A stretch of 64,000 nt of DNA from Cymbomonas tetramitiformis (GCA_001247695.2 LGRX02035246.1:62001-126000); one strand, 5' to 3'; shown: positions 21,272-32,735, counted from the stretch's first letter. Translations and numbers: made by a program. The notes: generated by a model not told the origin, from the letters alone.

Positions 21272-22740
21272 GGCAACACTGTAGAGTTGTGACATCGAAC
21301 AGAGTACGCCATAGAGCAGTCAATAGTTTTGTATGATGATCTGGGATGGCTCAGAGTACAGTAGAGTATATTGGGTACTCGGCCAGTAGGATGATGACAG
21401 GTAGTGCACTTTAGTATTGAGTACACACTTTTGCAATGGCCGATGACGGTGCAAAGTCTGATGACCAGGCCCCGTTTCGGTGTAGAACGGGCCCGGTGCT
21501 GTGACCCAGGATGAGAGCACTTGCAAGGAAATAGTAATGACGATGATGGCGCGTGATGATGCACCAACAATAATCGTCCGAACATTTGTGTGTAGCCTAG
21601 CATAATTATAGGTAGCGCATAAATATATAGGATATATCCACATATTTTGTGTACAGCATGCATCATATTACCACTTCCATGACTGCTCAAATATATATGC
21701 TGAAACTACCCAAATATCTCATCACTTATGGGCCATCTGCAAGGGTAAGTATCAAATCTGATTGGGAGTACAGTTTTCTTTCGATAAGTATATTAAGAGT
21801 ATCGATGAATAACAATAGGTAGTGCCTATAACTAGTGAGGTACAAATAGGTATCAGCTCGTGATAATTGAGTAACAATAATTTGAAGTGAGAAATCTCGA
21901 TAATTGAGTAACAATAATTTGAAGTGAGAAAACTAGCAATCTATGACTCAGTGGACGTTGGTCATCAACAAATAACAATAGTTACACGGCCAACATTATA
22001 AAGCAACCAATCGGATGCATCTGGAAGGTATTCGCACGACTATTTCTTCTGCATGTCATGATTTTCATATTTGAGACCAACTTGCTTATAATAATTATCT
22101 TCTCAACATGTTTTGATTGTCTATTTGCATATCATGAAGCGATCATCTGATTCCAGAAGGAATTTGTCCACTCGTGGGAATGTAGGCATGCGCCTGTACT
22201 AATTAAAGAGAAATGTGCTATCGACGAGCCCCCAAAGAGGTGTGAATGTGCACCATTGTGCAGTTATTTTATCCAAATTGCATCATTTTTGTCCATTGCA
22301 TCCGCCATTTCTCTAGGTCCGGCCTTGTGTGTGCAATTAATGACGTGGGTGATCCTAATGGCATCAGCATGTGATTGCGAAGAATTTCGGTAATAGTTGC
22401 TCAGTAGTAACTATTATTCAGGCTACTTGTCCCCACGTATTCTTGAGGATGTCTGACCGTCATAAAGAACCAGGATTCACGTGTAAACCTTCAAAGGTTG
22501 TTACAGTTGAGGTTGCTTATCATGGGGAGAGTCATCACAGTTCCTCGCGAGGTGGAGGTTGTGGTAAGTATCTATCAATCCATTTTCCACCTTCAAATTT
22601 GATTGGTCCAGTGTGATTCAAGCCTACTGTGAGGTCAACCCATACCTGGATGTTTACCACTCACCCCATCCGCAAAATGAACCGATTAAAGATTTTGGGA
22701 AAAGGCTGGTCGACACATAACTTAACAAAGCCACCGGTGC
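21272..22740. other. Unassigned stretch
   Basis: No gene is recognised. At 21862-21932 a 37-bp unit (GATAATTGAGTAACAATAATTTG...) is duplicated in tandem. Confidence 0.4.
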
Positions 22741-22884
22741 AAACATGCAACCAGTGGATCTCACTCCACTCACAGCACCCTGCTGCACGATGCACATGAT
22801 AATGGTTTTGGTCTTCCTTCAGCGACGGATCTCAAACCATAGAGGGAAGAACCCGCATCAGAGAAAGCGGCCGTCGTACCCTCC

Positions 22885-23110
22885 TCAGAGGATCAAACCA
22901 CTTCACACACCCTTTGTGGTTGGCCAACGTTCACCAACCACCAACGCTGGATGCACTAGCCATGGGCACCCTAAGCCCAGGGCTCAAGCTCGCCTAGACT
23001 CATAGATACTCGGAGGATCAAGCCCTTTCACACACATTTATTGGTCGCCTGACGTTCATTAACCACCACCACTGGAATAACCAGCCATGGGCACCCAAAT
23101 TCCGCCGTAG
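22885..23110. repeat. Imperfect tandem duplication, about 120 bp
   Basis: Two diverged units share GAGGATCAA-CC-CTTTCACACAC, an AACGTTCA/GACGTTCATT-AACCACCA block and AGCCATGGGCACCC. Divergence is high, so this is an old duplication. Confidence 0.6.
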
Positions 23111-23483
23111 GTTCCAGCTTGCCCAGACTTCACTTGTACATGTGAGAGTCTGGGTGCCGCCACAGCCAGGCCCGCAAGAGTTTGAGGAACGGGCATCCCC
23201 GAATCCCACCAAGCCTCACTGTGGCCTTCCCAGGTTATATCGTTGCCACGTCAGCCGGCTGGCGCCTATCATCACTGCTAACGACCCGCATTTGCCGCGA
23301 AGCCGCGCAACTATCGAGCCAACGTGCCGTGTGTGGCGTATTTTAGAACCGACTCCTTTAGCACCACGTAGCCACACATGATCGGCAGCACTATGTACCC
23401 ACACCCGAGATCAAAGGATTCAGCACACACTTCGGGACCCTTATCCGGATTCTCCGGAGCCCATTAGTGAAGAATCGGACCCC

Positions 23484-24490
23484 CTAAGCCTCATTGAGCC
23501 ACCGTCTAGCACGTTCACATGGGCTATTGCACAATAAACGACTGTCAAGGAGAATGCAGTTTTTAAGAGAGGGGGCAACAACGTACAGACTCGACGGCAG
23601 GGACCCATGGATCGTAAAGCGTACCTCGCCATTCAATTTGCGCCATCGGTCACAAAAGGCAAAGTCTTCGCTGACCTGCCCCCACACCACACCAGCAACC
23701 TCGTTGATGGATGCTGTCGAAATGATATGGAAGTCCCTCACTATCACAAAGCATCGAACTCAGCTTCCAATGCAATCCACGGGTCTGGGAATAAACAAGT
23801 GTGGATCCAAGTCTTAGATGTGCGGTCGATTTACACCTTGGTGCCCCCAGGTCTTTCTTCCCCCCTATCACATACATTGTAGTCAAGCACAGAACCATGG
23901 CATGCTGAGCGGCGGGGCCCACCCAGTGGGTGGAGTGCGCATTGGTTTCCAGGACAGTGTGGAAGAACGCATAATGCGTCTGACCACTATTTAGATCCGT
24001 ATACCTGATCCGCACCATCCAATCGCAGCTCATCCGTACTCGATGCACGCGCACATTGCAAACACGCGCCAGGGCCCTAGCACAAACCACACTCTGGACA
24101 TTCCCAAACCCTGCGATTTCTACACCTGCACGCGGGACTTGCGGCAGCCCTCGTGAGGATTAAAGAGGCATTCTTTTGATGGATGATGAGGGCGCACGCT
24201 AGCTCAGGGTATCCCTTGACCATGGCCTCAATCGCACTCCGTTTCACCTGTCTCAACAGCCCCCAAAACAAAAGCACTTCGACCTCTTTTCCAACCCAAA
24301 CCAGATGGCGCAACAGGTGACACGCAAACACGCAGATCATGCGTGACCCGCCACCGCGCACACCTCCTGCAGGTGAGAGCAAGAGCGCGGCTCGCAATAC
24401 ATCATCCTCGAGGGGGGTCTCGGGGCAAATTGGGGCCACATCTTTGTGAGTGCAGCACCAATCTCTGTCATGCGAAGCCCCAGGTTCCAT
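23484..24490 (-). CDS. Hypothetical minus-strand exons
   Basis: Three minus-strand frames (24490-24077, 24090-23650 and 23747-23484) have protein-like stretches, such as EAMVKGYPELACALIIHQK, DWMVRIRYTDLNSGQTHYAF and STASINEVAGVVWGQVSEDF. No domain is recognised. They may be exons of one gene that continues from the frames at 25153-26012, but no joined model can be proved here. Function unknown. Confidence 0.3.
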
Positions 24491-24751
24491 ACATCAAGCG
24501 ATCAACAGTCAAGAGGACATCTGTGCACTGCATCCGACACGTGGCTGGTGAGAGAAATAGTGCGGCAGGCGTGAGGCACACAAGAGCCCTTGCGTCAGAT
24601 GCATGGCAAGCGAGAAAAACAGTTCATCGGGCGTGAAGTGGGCAAGGGGTGGGCACCATCATGAAGCCTGCGCCTGCGCGGCTCACACGCGCAAATCCTG
24701 CCTTGTCCGTGACGACGCTGCCCTGCAGGGTTGCGCACCGACCGGATAATC

Positions 24752-25098
24752 GGCAGGTTAGAGTACTCAACCCCACACAAGACAATTGGCAGGTCAGAGT
24801 AGTCAACCCCACACAGGACAATTGGCAGGTCAGAGTATTCAACCCCACACAAGACAATTGGCAGGTCAGCGTATTCAACCCCCACACAAGGCAATTGGCA
24901 GGTCAGGAGTATTCAACCCCACACAGGACAATTGGCAGGTCAGAGTATTCACCCCGACAGGACAATTGGCAGGTCAGAGTATTGAACCCCACACAAGACA
25001 ATTGGCAGGTTGGAGTATTCAACCGCACACAGGACAAATGGCAGGTTAAAGTATTCAACCCCACACAGGAGAATTGGCAGGTCAGAGTATTCAAAGTC
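24752..25098. repeat. Minisatellite, 36 bp x 10
   Basis: Ten units of about 36 bp of the type GGCAGGTCAGAGTATTCAAC followed by CCCACACARGACAATT, with one-base indels in a few. There are no unique spacers, so this is not a CRISPR array. The period is a multiple of three and gives 12-residue repeats on both strands. Confidence 0.92.
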
Positions 25099-25152
25099 TT
25101 ATGCGGCCCTGAGAGCGCTCCGCGCGCTTCCTGGGGCGTGCGATATACGGCA

Positions 25153-26012
25153 TCAGGCAAATGTGCGGCGTACGGCTTCAGCGTCTCCGGCGGCTTCAAA
25201 CTCCCACTCCACCGGATAGTTCAGCCCAATCCCCTTTAGCTTCTCCAGATCAAACACCTGCCAGCCCGTCCAGACAGCAGTGAACGTGAGTACTGGCTGT
25301 GGATCCTGCCCATCACTTAGGGCATGGACCGCGTCTACTCGCTGTGGATCCTGCCCATCACTTAGGGCATGGACCGCGTCTACTGGCTGTGGATCCTGCC
25401 CATCACTTAGGGCATGGACCGCGTCTACTCGCTGTGGATCCTGCCCATCACTTAGGGCATGGACCGCGTCTACTCGCTGTGGATCCTGCCCATCACTTAG
25501 GGCATGGACCGCGTCTACTGGCTGCCCTCTAGCCTTCATGCCTGGCAATGCCTCGCAGCTTGGCGGGCATCTACGGAGTCTGCGGTGCTCAGAGCATCGG
25601 GATGGGGCACCACACACCTGGCGGCTCCCGGCGCGTACAGCTTCTTGGATGTTCCCCCTGAAGGGGAATGTGTGTCACCGTCCCTTGATGCCTCGTCAGT
25701 GCCTGCTGCTATAAACTGTGGAGCCGATACCTATGTCTGCCGTCAATCCCAAATGGCATGATGGAGGGATGAAATGGAGGCTGCCACATACCATTCGATG
25801 GCCTTCTTAGGATACATCACGGTGACAACATCTTTTCCAGAAGCTATACAGCGTTCAATCATCTGCGGTGTGAACTGTATCCAGCCGTTGGGCGTTCCCT
25901 CAATCCTCAGTGCTATCGCAGGACTCACAAGAAAAGCCTCCGCTCCTGAACCTCGGACTTTGAGGATCAGTCCACTGCCATGGCGGCCATAGAACACGCC
26001 AAATTGCACCAT
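25153..26012 (-). CDS. Hypothetical minus-strand gene with 15-residue repeats
   Basis: Two frames look like real coding sequence. At 26012-25743 a stretch includes GWIQFTPQMIERCIASGKDV and VTVMYPKKAIEWYVAAS. At 25617-25153 five copies of a 15-residue unit (VDAVHALSDGQDPQR) are followed by a unique segment with LTFTAVWTGWQVFDLEKLKG and LNYPVEWEFEAAGDAEAV. No family is recognised. The two frames may be joined by splicing. The repeat block is the 45-bp minisatellite at 25297-25526. An equally open plus-strand frame exists, so orientation rests on the unique flanking segments. Confidence 0.35.
25297..25526. repeat. Minisatellite, 45 bp x 5
   Basis: Five almost identical 45-bp units containing GTGGATCCTGCCCATCAC and GGGCATGGACCGCGTCTACT. 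The only alternation is C/G before GCTGTGG. The period is a multiple of three. Near-identity means recent expansion or ongoing homogenisation. Confidence 0.92.
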
Positions 26013-26277
26013 AATATGAGACCAGTTGCACCAGCCTCACAAGTCTCTTAGCCAACAAAGCATTGCCACCTAGAGTGAATCCGTATCGGGTCCTGTGACA
26101 AGCAATGTAGCCGCTTACTTACCAGATTGGTCCGACAGGTCCGAGCCATGAACTGGAATGCGCAGGAGTAATGCACGGATGCAAACTTAGCGCATGGGTC
26201 CTTCACTCTTGAGTTCGCCAGCAACACTCAAGGGCATTGACAAGCCTATCACGAATCAGGGCTGTCGTTGCGACGCT

Positions 26278-26372
26278 GGCTGCAGGATGAGAAATGCGGC
26301 CTTCGTTCGAAGCCTGCTGCCGGATGAGAAATGCTGCCTTCGTTCGAAGCCTGCTGCCGGATGAGAAATGCG
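26278..26372. repeat. Tandem repeat, about 38 bp x 2.5
   Basis: Units of the type GCTGCCGGATGAGAAATGC followed by GGCCTTCGTTCGAAGCCT. Confidence 0.85.
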
Positions 26373-26399
26373 GTCTGCATACAAGAACTGGACGGCCTA

Positions 26400-28370
26400 C
26401 TGGATACACATATAAGGTGGTCCTAAGTGGTCGAAATAGCCGGGGCCCGGTCTAGCAGCTTGCAACACCTCTTGGCCAGCATCGCCAGAACCCCTCAGAA
26501 TGGCGGCTGCTTTCTTCGAGCACACAAGGGTAGCTCCAGCGAAGGGAAGACAGCAGCGGGCACCTCGATATCTGCATCAACGAACAACACGTGTGTGTAG
26601 TGCTTGTGCGCGAGAAACTGGTAGATCAGAGCGCCTCTGGCCTGTCGTGGCACCCAAGCTTTTCACGCGAAAGGCTTTGGACCTCGACCCAAAATTAGGC
26701 ATCAGCCCGGCATTCATTCTGGTCAAGGGCACAGCCAAGTTAACGCACGACTTCTGAGGATGGCAACAAGCTGAAAAACTTTGGTAAGGACTGAACTACA
26801 ACAGTGCGCACGGCAACTGGAGCCTATACCGGCATGCATTCTAGGCATACGAAGACAACCAACAATATTCTACTCCTCCCTGGCGTCGTTACGGCGAGGA
26901 AGATGCTCGTATTCGTAGCAAGCTGCTGTCTGTGTTCGGCCCAGCGAGGGCAAAATGATTTTGCTGCCGTTTTGAAGTAGCTCGCTCCCTACTTGGCTTC
27001 AACCACCTTAAAAGCACAAGTGAACTGCAAGGCGCGTACGAGCTAACCCGCTATGCGGTGCATCACCTTGGGCAAGTCGGCAATACCAGGAACCGTCGCT
27101 GCGTGGATCTGAACTTTCCTGGCACTCAGAAGAGATGCGCGTTCAGCCGGAGGCCGCGGCATATCGTGCCGAAAGCAAGCAATCACTTTGCAGAGGTTCG
27201 GAGCCTAATGCACAGAAAATGCAAGAGTATCCTGCCCACATACAAGGAGCTCATAAAAGTTGCCAATGCCAACAAGATTGCCCACCCAAGGGAACGAAGT
27301 GTAGTGGCTGGAGCTGTTCGTTTCGGAGCAGAATGACTTCTGCAAGCAGTTTGCATCGTGACTACAGTCTACAGAGTGCCTACGCACAATACATGAAACT
27401 TATGCCAAGATTCTACTTCTGACACCACCCACAGTGCTCGAAAATTATGAGTGAAAGCAATCAGTGAAATATGCGTGGAGAACACTGATCATACGGGACT
27501 GATACTCACTTGTCACGGTAGTAATTCATGGCTCGCATCACTGACAGAAAGAAAGAATCGTAAACGAGCCCTGATAAACTTGGAGCTTGTGTTAGATATG
27601 CGCATAAACACATGTTTACATAATGACGTGTATACAAAAAAAAGTGCTCAAACCAGTAATAAATAAGAATCCAAAAGTCTCGAGGCAAGAGCGCTAAGGA
27701 ACCATGAAAAAGACATAAAAATGAGAAGCGGGACGGGAAAACCAACACAGCGTTTATGTAACTAACCTCCATAACAGGGCGTTGCGAGCATCACGTGCGC
27801 CACTCCGCCCTCTAGTTGAATAAACACATAAAAATATGAGAAAAGGATATCGGAAGTGAAACGTTGCGCAACAGCTTCTCAATACGGAAATTTATCTCAA
27901 AGAGCTTCATGTTTTCCTTTTGAGTTGTATTGGGAGGTCGATTCCGACGCCAAGCCAACAAGGGGGAAACCATACCTCCTCCCTGAGATAAAACTTCGCC
28001 GTTGCACAAAAACACCGTGAGGAAACCAAGGAGCGCCACCGCCAAGCCTTTTCCACTGAGTAAGATGCGAAGCACCATCGTCTATGGTACAAGAATCTGA
28101 GTTTCGAAATTGCAACCTTTCAGGCGTGTCTCCTTTTTCAGTGTCCATGTCCCACAGCTTGGTAACAAATTATACCCGCTGGCGTGGGCTTCGTGGTGCA
28201 CGCGACGGACCGGACCGAAGCTGTCAAAAAAAATCCCTTTTGAAAGCAAACCCTAAAATCAAAAATGACCAGCACCGCAGGACCGCGACCGCGACCGGAC
28301 AAACCTCGAGGAGTCTTCCACACGGACAGCAGCAGCATGGGAAGAGTGCTATCGAGCCCAGTGCTATCCT
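26400..28370. other. Unassigned stretch with scattered short frames
   Basis: Short open frames at 26500-26757 and 27058-27422 have no recognisable domain. The second includes a Cys-rich run (CQCQQDCPPKGTKCSGWSC) that loosely recalls CXC-type motifs but is too short to assign. At 28280-28320 there is a GACCGCGACCGCGACCGG simple run. Confidence 0.4.
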
Positions 28371-28715
28371 AAGGGCTGTTCCATTAATTGTCGCAAGGGG
28401 GTTAGGATTTTCGTTTTTTGTCCGCTGGGGGTGGGGTCGAGAGATGCTTCTGTCCGCTGGGTGGGTGGGGGCAAGAGATGCTGCTGTCCGCTGGGGGGGG
28501 GTCTGCGAATCCAGCGTGTCCGGAGGGTGACACGCCAAGATGTCCGGAGGGTGCATGCCATGTCATGTCGACACGTCGGTTCTCGTTCACAATTGGCACA
28601 TGGGATGGCACGCGGGAGTGTACTTGACCATATTCCAGAGTGTTTCTAAGTGTCTTTCCCACTAGCTGTGGGATATTCTTTCATCTCTTTCAATATCTCT
28701 TGCTCATCCCACACA

Positions 28716-29109
28716 ATGTCGCTCCCCTTGACAGTCGAGAGCGTGCTTGGCGGTGGGCTTTTACACCGGCATGTCGTTGCCTTCACGGAAGAAGGCTTCA
28801 CAACAGACATTTTAAAAGGCCACATCCCTGATGATGACCTGGAAGAGCTCGGTCTGTCACAAGTGGGCATTAGCGTTTTCTGCATGCGTATCTGGACTTT
28901 AGCCGCGCTTGGCGACGACTTGTTTCAAGAGAAGATTGATGGCGCTAGTTCAATAGATCTATTAGAGCAGCGCGCAACCAACAAAAATATGCTCATGAAC
29001 CTGACGAACAATTCGTTAAAGAAAATATTTAAGCGCATGGCGACGCGTCGGGTATTCCTTAACGCTGTTGAGTGTGAGCTCAAGAAACAGTCTGCAGCCG
29101 TACCTACCG
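28716..29109 (+). CDS. SAM-like domain protein, first exon
   Basis: From ATG at 28716 the exon encodes about 131 residues. Residues 5-65 resemble a sterile alpha motif: VESVLGGGLLHRHVVAF, then EEGFTTDILKGHIPDDDLEE, then LGLSQVGISVFCMRIWTLAA. They match the SAM pattern of a helix ending in Phe, an Asp-Leu-Glu-Glu-Leu-Gly core turn and a Gly before the last helix. SAM domains mediate protein-protein or RNA contacts. A second helical, Lys-rich part follows (NSLKKIFKRMATRRVFL). The exon ends at a consensus GTAAGAG donor (29110). No acceptor or second exon is identified, and a MITE lies 180 bp downstream. An upstream in-frame ATG at 28650 is possible but gives no domain. The SAM call is by pattern only. 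Confidence 0.5.
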
Positions 29110-29290
29110 GTAAGAGCTTCTTGTTAATAAAGTGTGCTCTAATTCGATGTGTTGTGTTGTGTTATATTATAAATTATTACAAGAAGGTGGGGAAGTCGAT
29201 CCACAAAAAAATATCGAACGGAGTCGCCGGATGAACCCTTCCTCGCGATGTCTCTAGGGGCTTCCAGCCGATGTGTCCGAAGGGTCCACT

Positions 29291-29635
29291 TACAGTAATC
29301 GCCCATATTTAAGAAAACAGGGATTTTGGGCCAGCCAGCCGTACTCATCGAGTTGGGTACCCCCGCCAGCGTCAGCGTCATAAGAGAACTCGAAGAATAG
29401 TAAGCCATTTTCTTTCAATTAGCCAGCTATTTTCTTAAATTTTCATTGATAAACGCTTAAAACGGCCATAATTTCAGGAAAAATCGCCTGCGCGGCGCCA
29501 GCACAAAGGTTGCTTATTTCGGGAATTTTCTTAGCCGAAAAAGCCAGCCAGCCGTACTCATCGAGTTGGGTACCCCCCCCAAACGCTGGCTGCTTTCTTA
29601 ACGTCGGGTTTTCTTAAAAGTGAGTGATTACTGTA
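29291..29635. mobile_element. TA-flanked MITE, copy 1
   Basis: The element at 29293-29633 (341 bp) is flanked by TA and has ends CAGTAATCGC and, inverted, CAGTAATCAC. It contains several TTTCTTAA/TTAAGAAA words and two copies of GTACTCATCGAGTTGGGTAC. A second, inverted copy is at 31139-31466. Confidence 0.88.
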
Positions 29636-30147
29636 TGTGTCCGGAGGGAGGGTGGGGTGCTCCGTCGAGTTTGTCCGGAGGGGGTGGGGTCAACAAAGAT
29701 GATGTCCGGGGAGGGGGTCAAGGGCATGTCCTAACCCCCCCTTGCGACAATAAATGGAATTTAAGTATGGGATCGCATCGATGCGCTCAAAATCAGCTAT
29801 CAGGTCTCGTGGCATGGACCATTGGAAAGCCCGTCGATAACTGGTCTAGATAGAACTCTAAAAAAGTATTTTTAGAGCACGGGGCGACCCGTGAGGCCTG
29901 AAACGTACTTTGTAATCGTACTTGAGCTGCGTCCCGCTGAGCTGTCGAATTTTCAAGTACGATGGTGCGTCACTTATGGATGAATCCAGTGGTCCCTGAC
30001 CATCTGGGGGTAATCGTAGTCTTTTTTGCGTCGATTGGACGCTTAATTGCGCCGTACTTCCGCTGCGGGGGCACCAAAAGTACTTTGGCTGGATGAATCG
30101 ATACCCCCACGGGACGCAGCTAGTACGCATGAAAGACTCCTTGAAAC

Positions 30148-30258
30148 CTCCATCTCCATCGCCATCGCCATCTCCATCTCCATCTCCATCTCCATCTCCA
30201 TCTACATCTCCATCTCCATCTCCATCTCCATCTCATCTCCATCTCCATCTCCATCTCT
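30148..30258. repeat. (CATCTC)n microsatellite
   Basis: About 110 bp of CATCTC with some CATCGC units. The Pro-Ser frame across it is only the repeat translated. Confidence 0.93.
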
Positions 30259-30584
30259 CAGGACCCGCTGGTCTCGGAGGAAGCATTCTCCACGGTCGAG
30301 AGCTCTTACACTTAGCCCATCTGAAGTTCTTGAACCCGTGATGAACCGCGAGATGCAGCAAAATCAGATCGTTCAGCGAATTTGGCGACTTCGGTACAGT
30401 TCATAAGCGTTCCCTCAACGCGAATTCTCTATTCTCAATTCTCTATTTTGTTTCACATCCAAACATCCTTGCACTTCCTTGAACACTTTCGCCGGATGAC
30501 GTGGATGAATCTCACGGGAATTTTTTTCTCTCACATCGCATCACGTCGCTTGCGGAGGGGTGCCGACAAGAATGAAGTGAGGAG

Positions 30585-30735
30585 ATTCGGTAGTTCAGTA
30601 TGCCGTATTGTGACGTATCACAGTGACAGTGACAGTGACAGTGACTTCCTACCTGTACTCAGTAGTTCGACTTCGGTAGCTTAGATTGTGACACACGGTA
30701 TGATTGCCTAGTAGTGACGGCCTCGGAGCTTTTAT
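30585..30735 (+). repeat. Relic of a copia-type LTR
   Basis: The reverse complement of the copia LTR at 35407-35662 aligns here. Shared words include GGTAGTTCAGTA-like, (GTGACA)n, CTTCCTACCTGTACTCAGTA, GTTCGACTTCGGTAGCTTAG and TATGATTGCCTAGT. It is diverged and lacks a second LTR, so it is a fragment or a solo LTR. Confidence 0.8.
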
Positions 30736-31136
30736 AGCGTTTCCTTCACCCTTTGGATGAATCCTTATTCTTGACAATATCATTGATACCGGATGGTTCG
30801 GACTCCGGTTAGCAGCCACCCTACTTACGGTTGCCACAACCTATCCTTGCGGACGGTAAATTCTGAGGTGAGCCCATGCGTCTCGTCGGCGGGTGCCTGT
30901 TTATCGCAGCATGGTCTTCGAGTCGGCAAGGATGTTAGGTCAGGTGTGTTGTAGAAATTTCACCCCCAATATCTCGAATAGTTGTTGCATTCTTGCTGTT
31001 GTACGAAGCCCACTCCGCTCGACGCTGAAACGCGTATTGTATGCTTTAGATCCCTCGGCCGGCTTGTTGACGCTACGCTCGTTCACTCCGGATCTCTATT
31101 CTTGGTGCCGGTTGCAATGAGAGACCTCTGCTGGAA

Positions 31137-31468
31137 TACAGTAATCACTCACTTTTAAGAAAACCCGACGTTAAGAAAGCAGCCGGCGTTTGGGGGGGTA
31201 CCAACTCGATGAGTACGGCTGGCTGGCTTTTCGGCTAAGAAAATTCCCGAAATAAGAAACCTCGGTGCTGCGCCGCAGGCGATTTTTCTGAAATTATCGC
31301 CGTTTTAAGCGTTTATCAATGAAAAATTAAGAAAATAGCCGGCTAATTGAAAGAAAATGGCTTACTATTCTTCGAGTTTTCTTATGGCGCCGACGCGGGG
31401 GCCCAACTCGATGAGTACGGCTGACTGACCCAAAATCCCCGTTTTCTTAAGTATGGGCGATTACTGTA
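31137..31468. mobile_element. TA-flanked MITE, copy 2, inverted
   Basis: The element at 31139-31466 (328 bp) is flanked by TA and is the reverse complement of the copy at 29293 with moderate divergence. Its ends are CAGTAATCAC and, inverted, CAGTAATCGC. Confidence 0.88.
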
Positions 31469-31887
31469 ATCACCGTGACTACTCATGTGACTCTTCCCGT
31501 AGTAGTGCTTGTGACTGTCACCCGAACCAGAACCCTAGCTGCTTATGCCCATATAACGGGCTAACTTATCTGTTTTAATACATTCTGATGAACCGACCAC
31601 TGAGTGTAGTATATCCCGGCCTTAGGGGTATATCCCACAGGTTTGGTCCCACGCACTCTTTATTAGACACTGCGAAGTTTTAGTCATGTCTGGCTAAACA
31701 GCGACGCTTGAGATGGAGTGAAGGGCTCTACTAGAGGCGCGGCGGCGGGCGGTATGGCCTAGACGGATGCCTAGTTGATTGGATTTACGGGAGGCTCGTG
31801 CACGAGGCGCACTTCATTTTCCTCGCTACGCGTTGGTTGACGTTGGAATTTTTTGGTCGGATCCGGCACCACTTTCCTTGGCCGCGT

Positions 31888-32222
31888 CGCTATAAATCCA
31901 CATGCACGTGGGGCAATATTTTACGCCGCAGCTTTCCTTGCTTTCCTCGACAACCGCATTACGATTTTTGGCCGCCGCTCCTTCCACGCCTCGTCCCATT
32001 TCCCCTCACTTCGTCTCTACAATCTCTTTCATCATGGTTGCGACTAGATTGACAACGAGTATGGCGTCACGCCGACGTTCCCTAGCGACGATTTTCGACT
32101 CTACTGCCGCACGCAATTCAGTGACACCAGCTACGCCGGCACCTGCTGGTGTTCCGGCGGCGAACACCAGCAGCTGGTGCTCAGGCAGTTTTCTCACGGT
32201 TCTATACGAACAATATATGTGA
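31888..32222 (+). CDS. Promoter and start of a truncated gene
   Basis: A TATA box (CTATAAATCC at about 31889) lies 145 bp before ATG 32034 (ATCATGGTTGCG). The intervening pyrimidine-rich stretch (TCGTCTCTACAATCTCTTTC) fits a 5' leader. The frame gives about 62 residues (MVATRLTTSMASRRRSLATI, then a Ser/Thr/Ala/Pro-rich part). It then ends where the third structured repeat begins, so the gene is probably cut by that insertion. No domain is seen. It could be a host gene or the start of a retroelement gag. Confidence 0.4.
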
Positions 32223-32224
32223 CG

Positions 32225-32735
32225 TTGCTGTTATTGAACGGTAACAGCGAAACGCAATAGTTTGGTGGGATATGAGTGCAGCAGTCTGTAGACCAGAAGT
32301 GCTTGCTTGAGCCCAATGCTCCTCATATACTCTAATCGGCTCTCACGCATCTCATGCGTTACCACCATCGGGTTGTGAACCCGAGAGCACTAGATGAACT
32401 TCCCGCATCGGCTGGTCGATATAGCCTTTGATGCTCGCATGATGTTATGTTCATGCTAGAAGCGAAGATCGTCTTGTCAGAACAAGTCAGTTTGTTCTTT
32501 TCAAGATGTATCTTGCTTCGCCATCTCGATGCCATATACTTGGCCTCTCGATGACAGATGTCACTCACCTTAGGTGGATGACATACATTATGACTGTACA
32601 TGTCATAGTCGACCGTACTGGCAATACTTGACGACTGTATGTCATTATGACACATGACATGACATGACATGACAGGACAGGTATGATAGGTATGACATGT
32701 ATGACACATATGGCATCGGTCATATCCCTGACAAA
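32225..32735 (+). repeat. Structured dispersed repeat, copy 3
   Basis: Same landmarks as the copies at 12460 and 13113: GCTGTTA-TTGAACGG-TAACAGC at 32227-32248, GAGC-CCAAT-GCTC at 32309-32321, ACGCA-TCTCA-TGCGT at about 32345-32359, and TCGGGTT-GTG-AACCCGA at 32368-32384. The last two lie within GCTCT...GAGC. The unit ends with the TGACATGACA tail and ATATGGCATCGGTCAT. Base changes in stems are mostly paired changes. Confidence 0.6.

Larger units (their letters stand above)
28379..29759 (+). mobile_element. Possible transposon: inverted repeats around a SAM-like gene
   Basis: The sequence TTCCATTAATTGTCGCAAGG at 28379, continuing into GGGTTAGGA, recurs inverted at 29729-29759 with one substitution and a longer G run. 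Inward of each copy lie related GC-rich blocks of TGTCCG-GGGGG units. Between them is the SAM-like exon and a TA-flanked MITE. A clear target-site duplication is not visible, so these may be two separate inverted copies of a repeat. If it is one element it is 1.38 kb and carries a gene. Confidence 0.45.
29636..31138. other. Stretch between the inverted MITE pair
   Basis: It holds the inverted repeat end at 29729-29759, a hexanucleotide microsatellite and a copia LTR relic (annotated separately). No gene is supported. Confidence 0.45.

Noticed and set aside
24752..25098. CRISPR-like array of 36-bp repeats
   Set aside because: Units are contiguous with no unique spacers, and the surroundings are eukaryotic. 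It is a minisatellite.
27135..27422. Tesmin/CXC-type cysteine motif
   Set aside because: Only one short Cys-rich run with wrong spacing and no supporting frame context.
30047..30406. Ser-Pro or Ser-Ile repeat protein
   Set aside because: Produced by the (CATCTC)n microsatellite; all frames are open.
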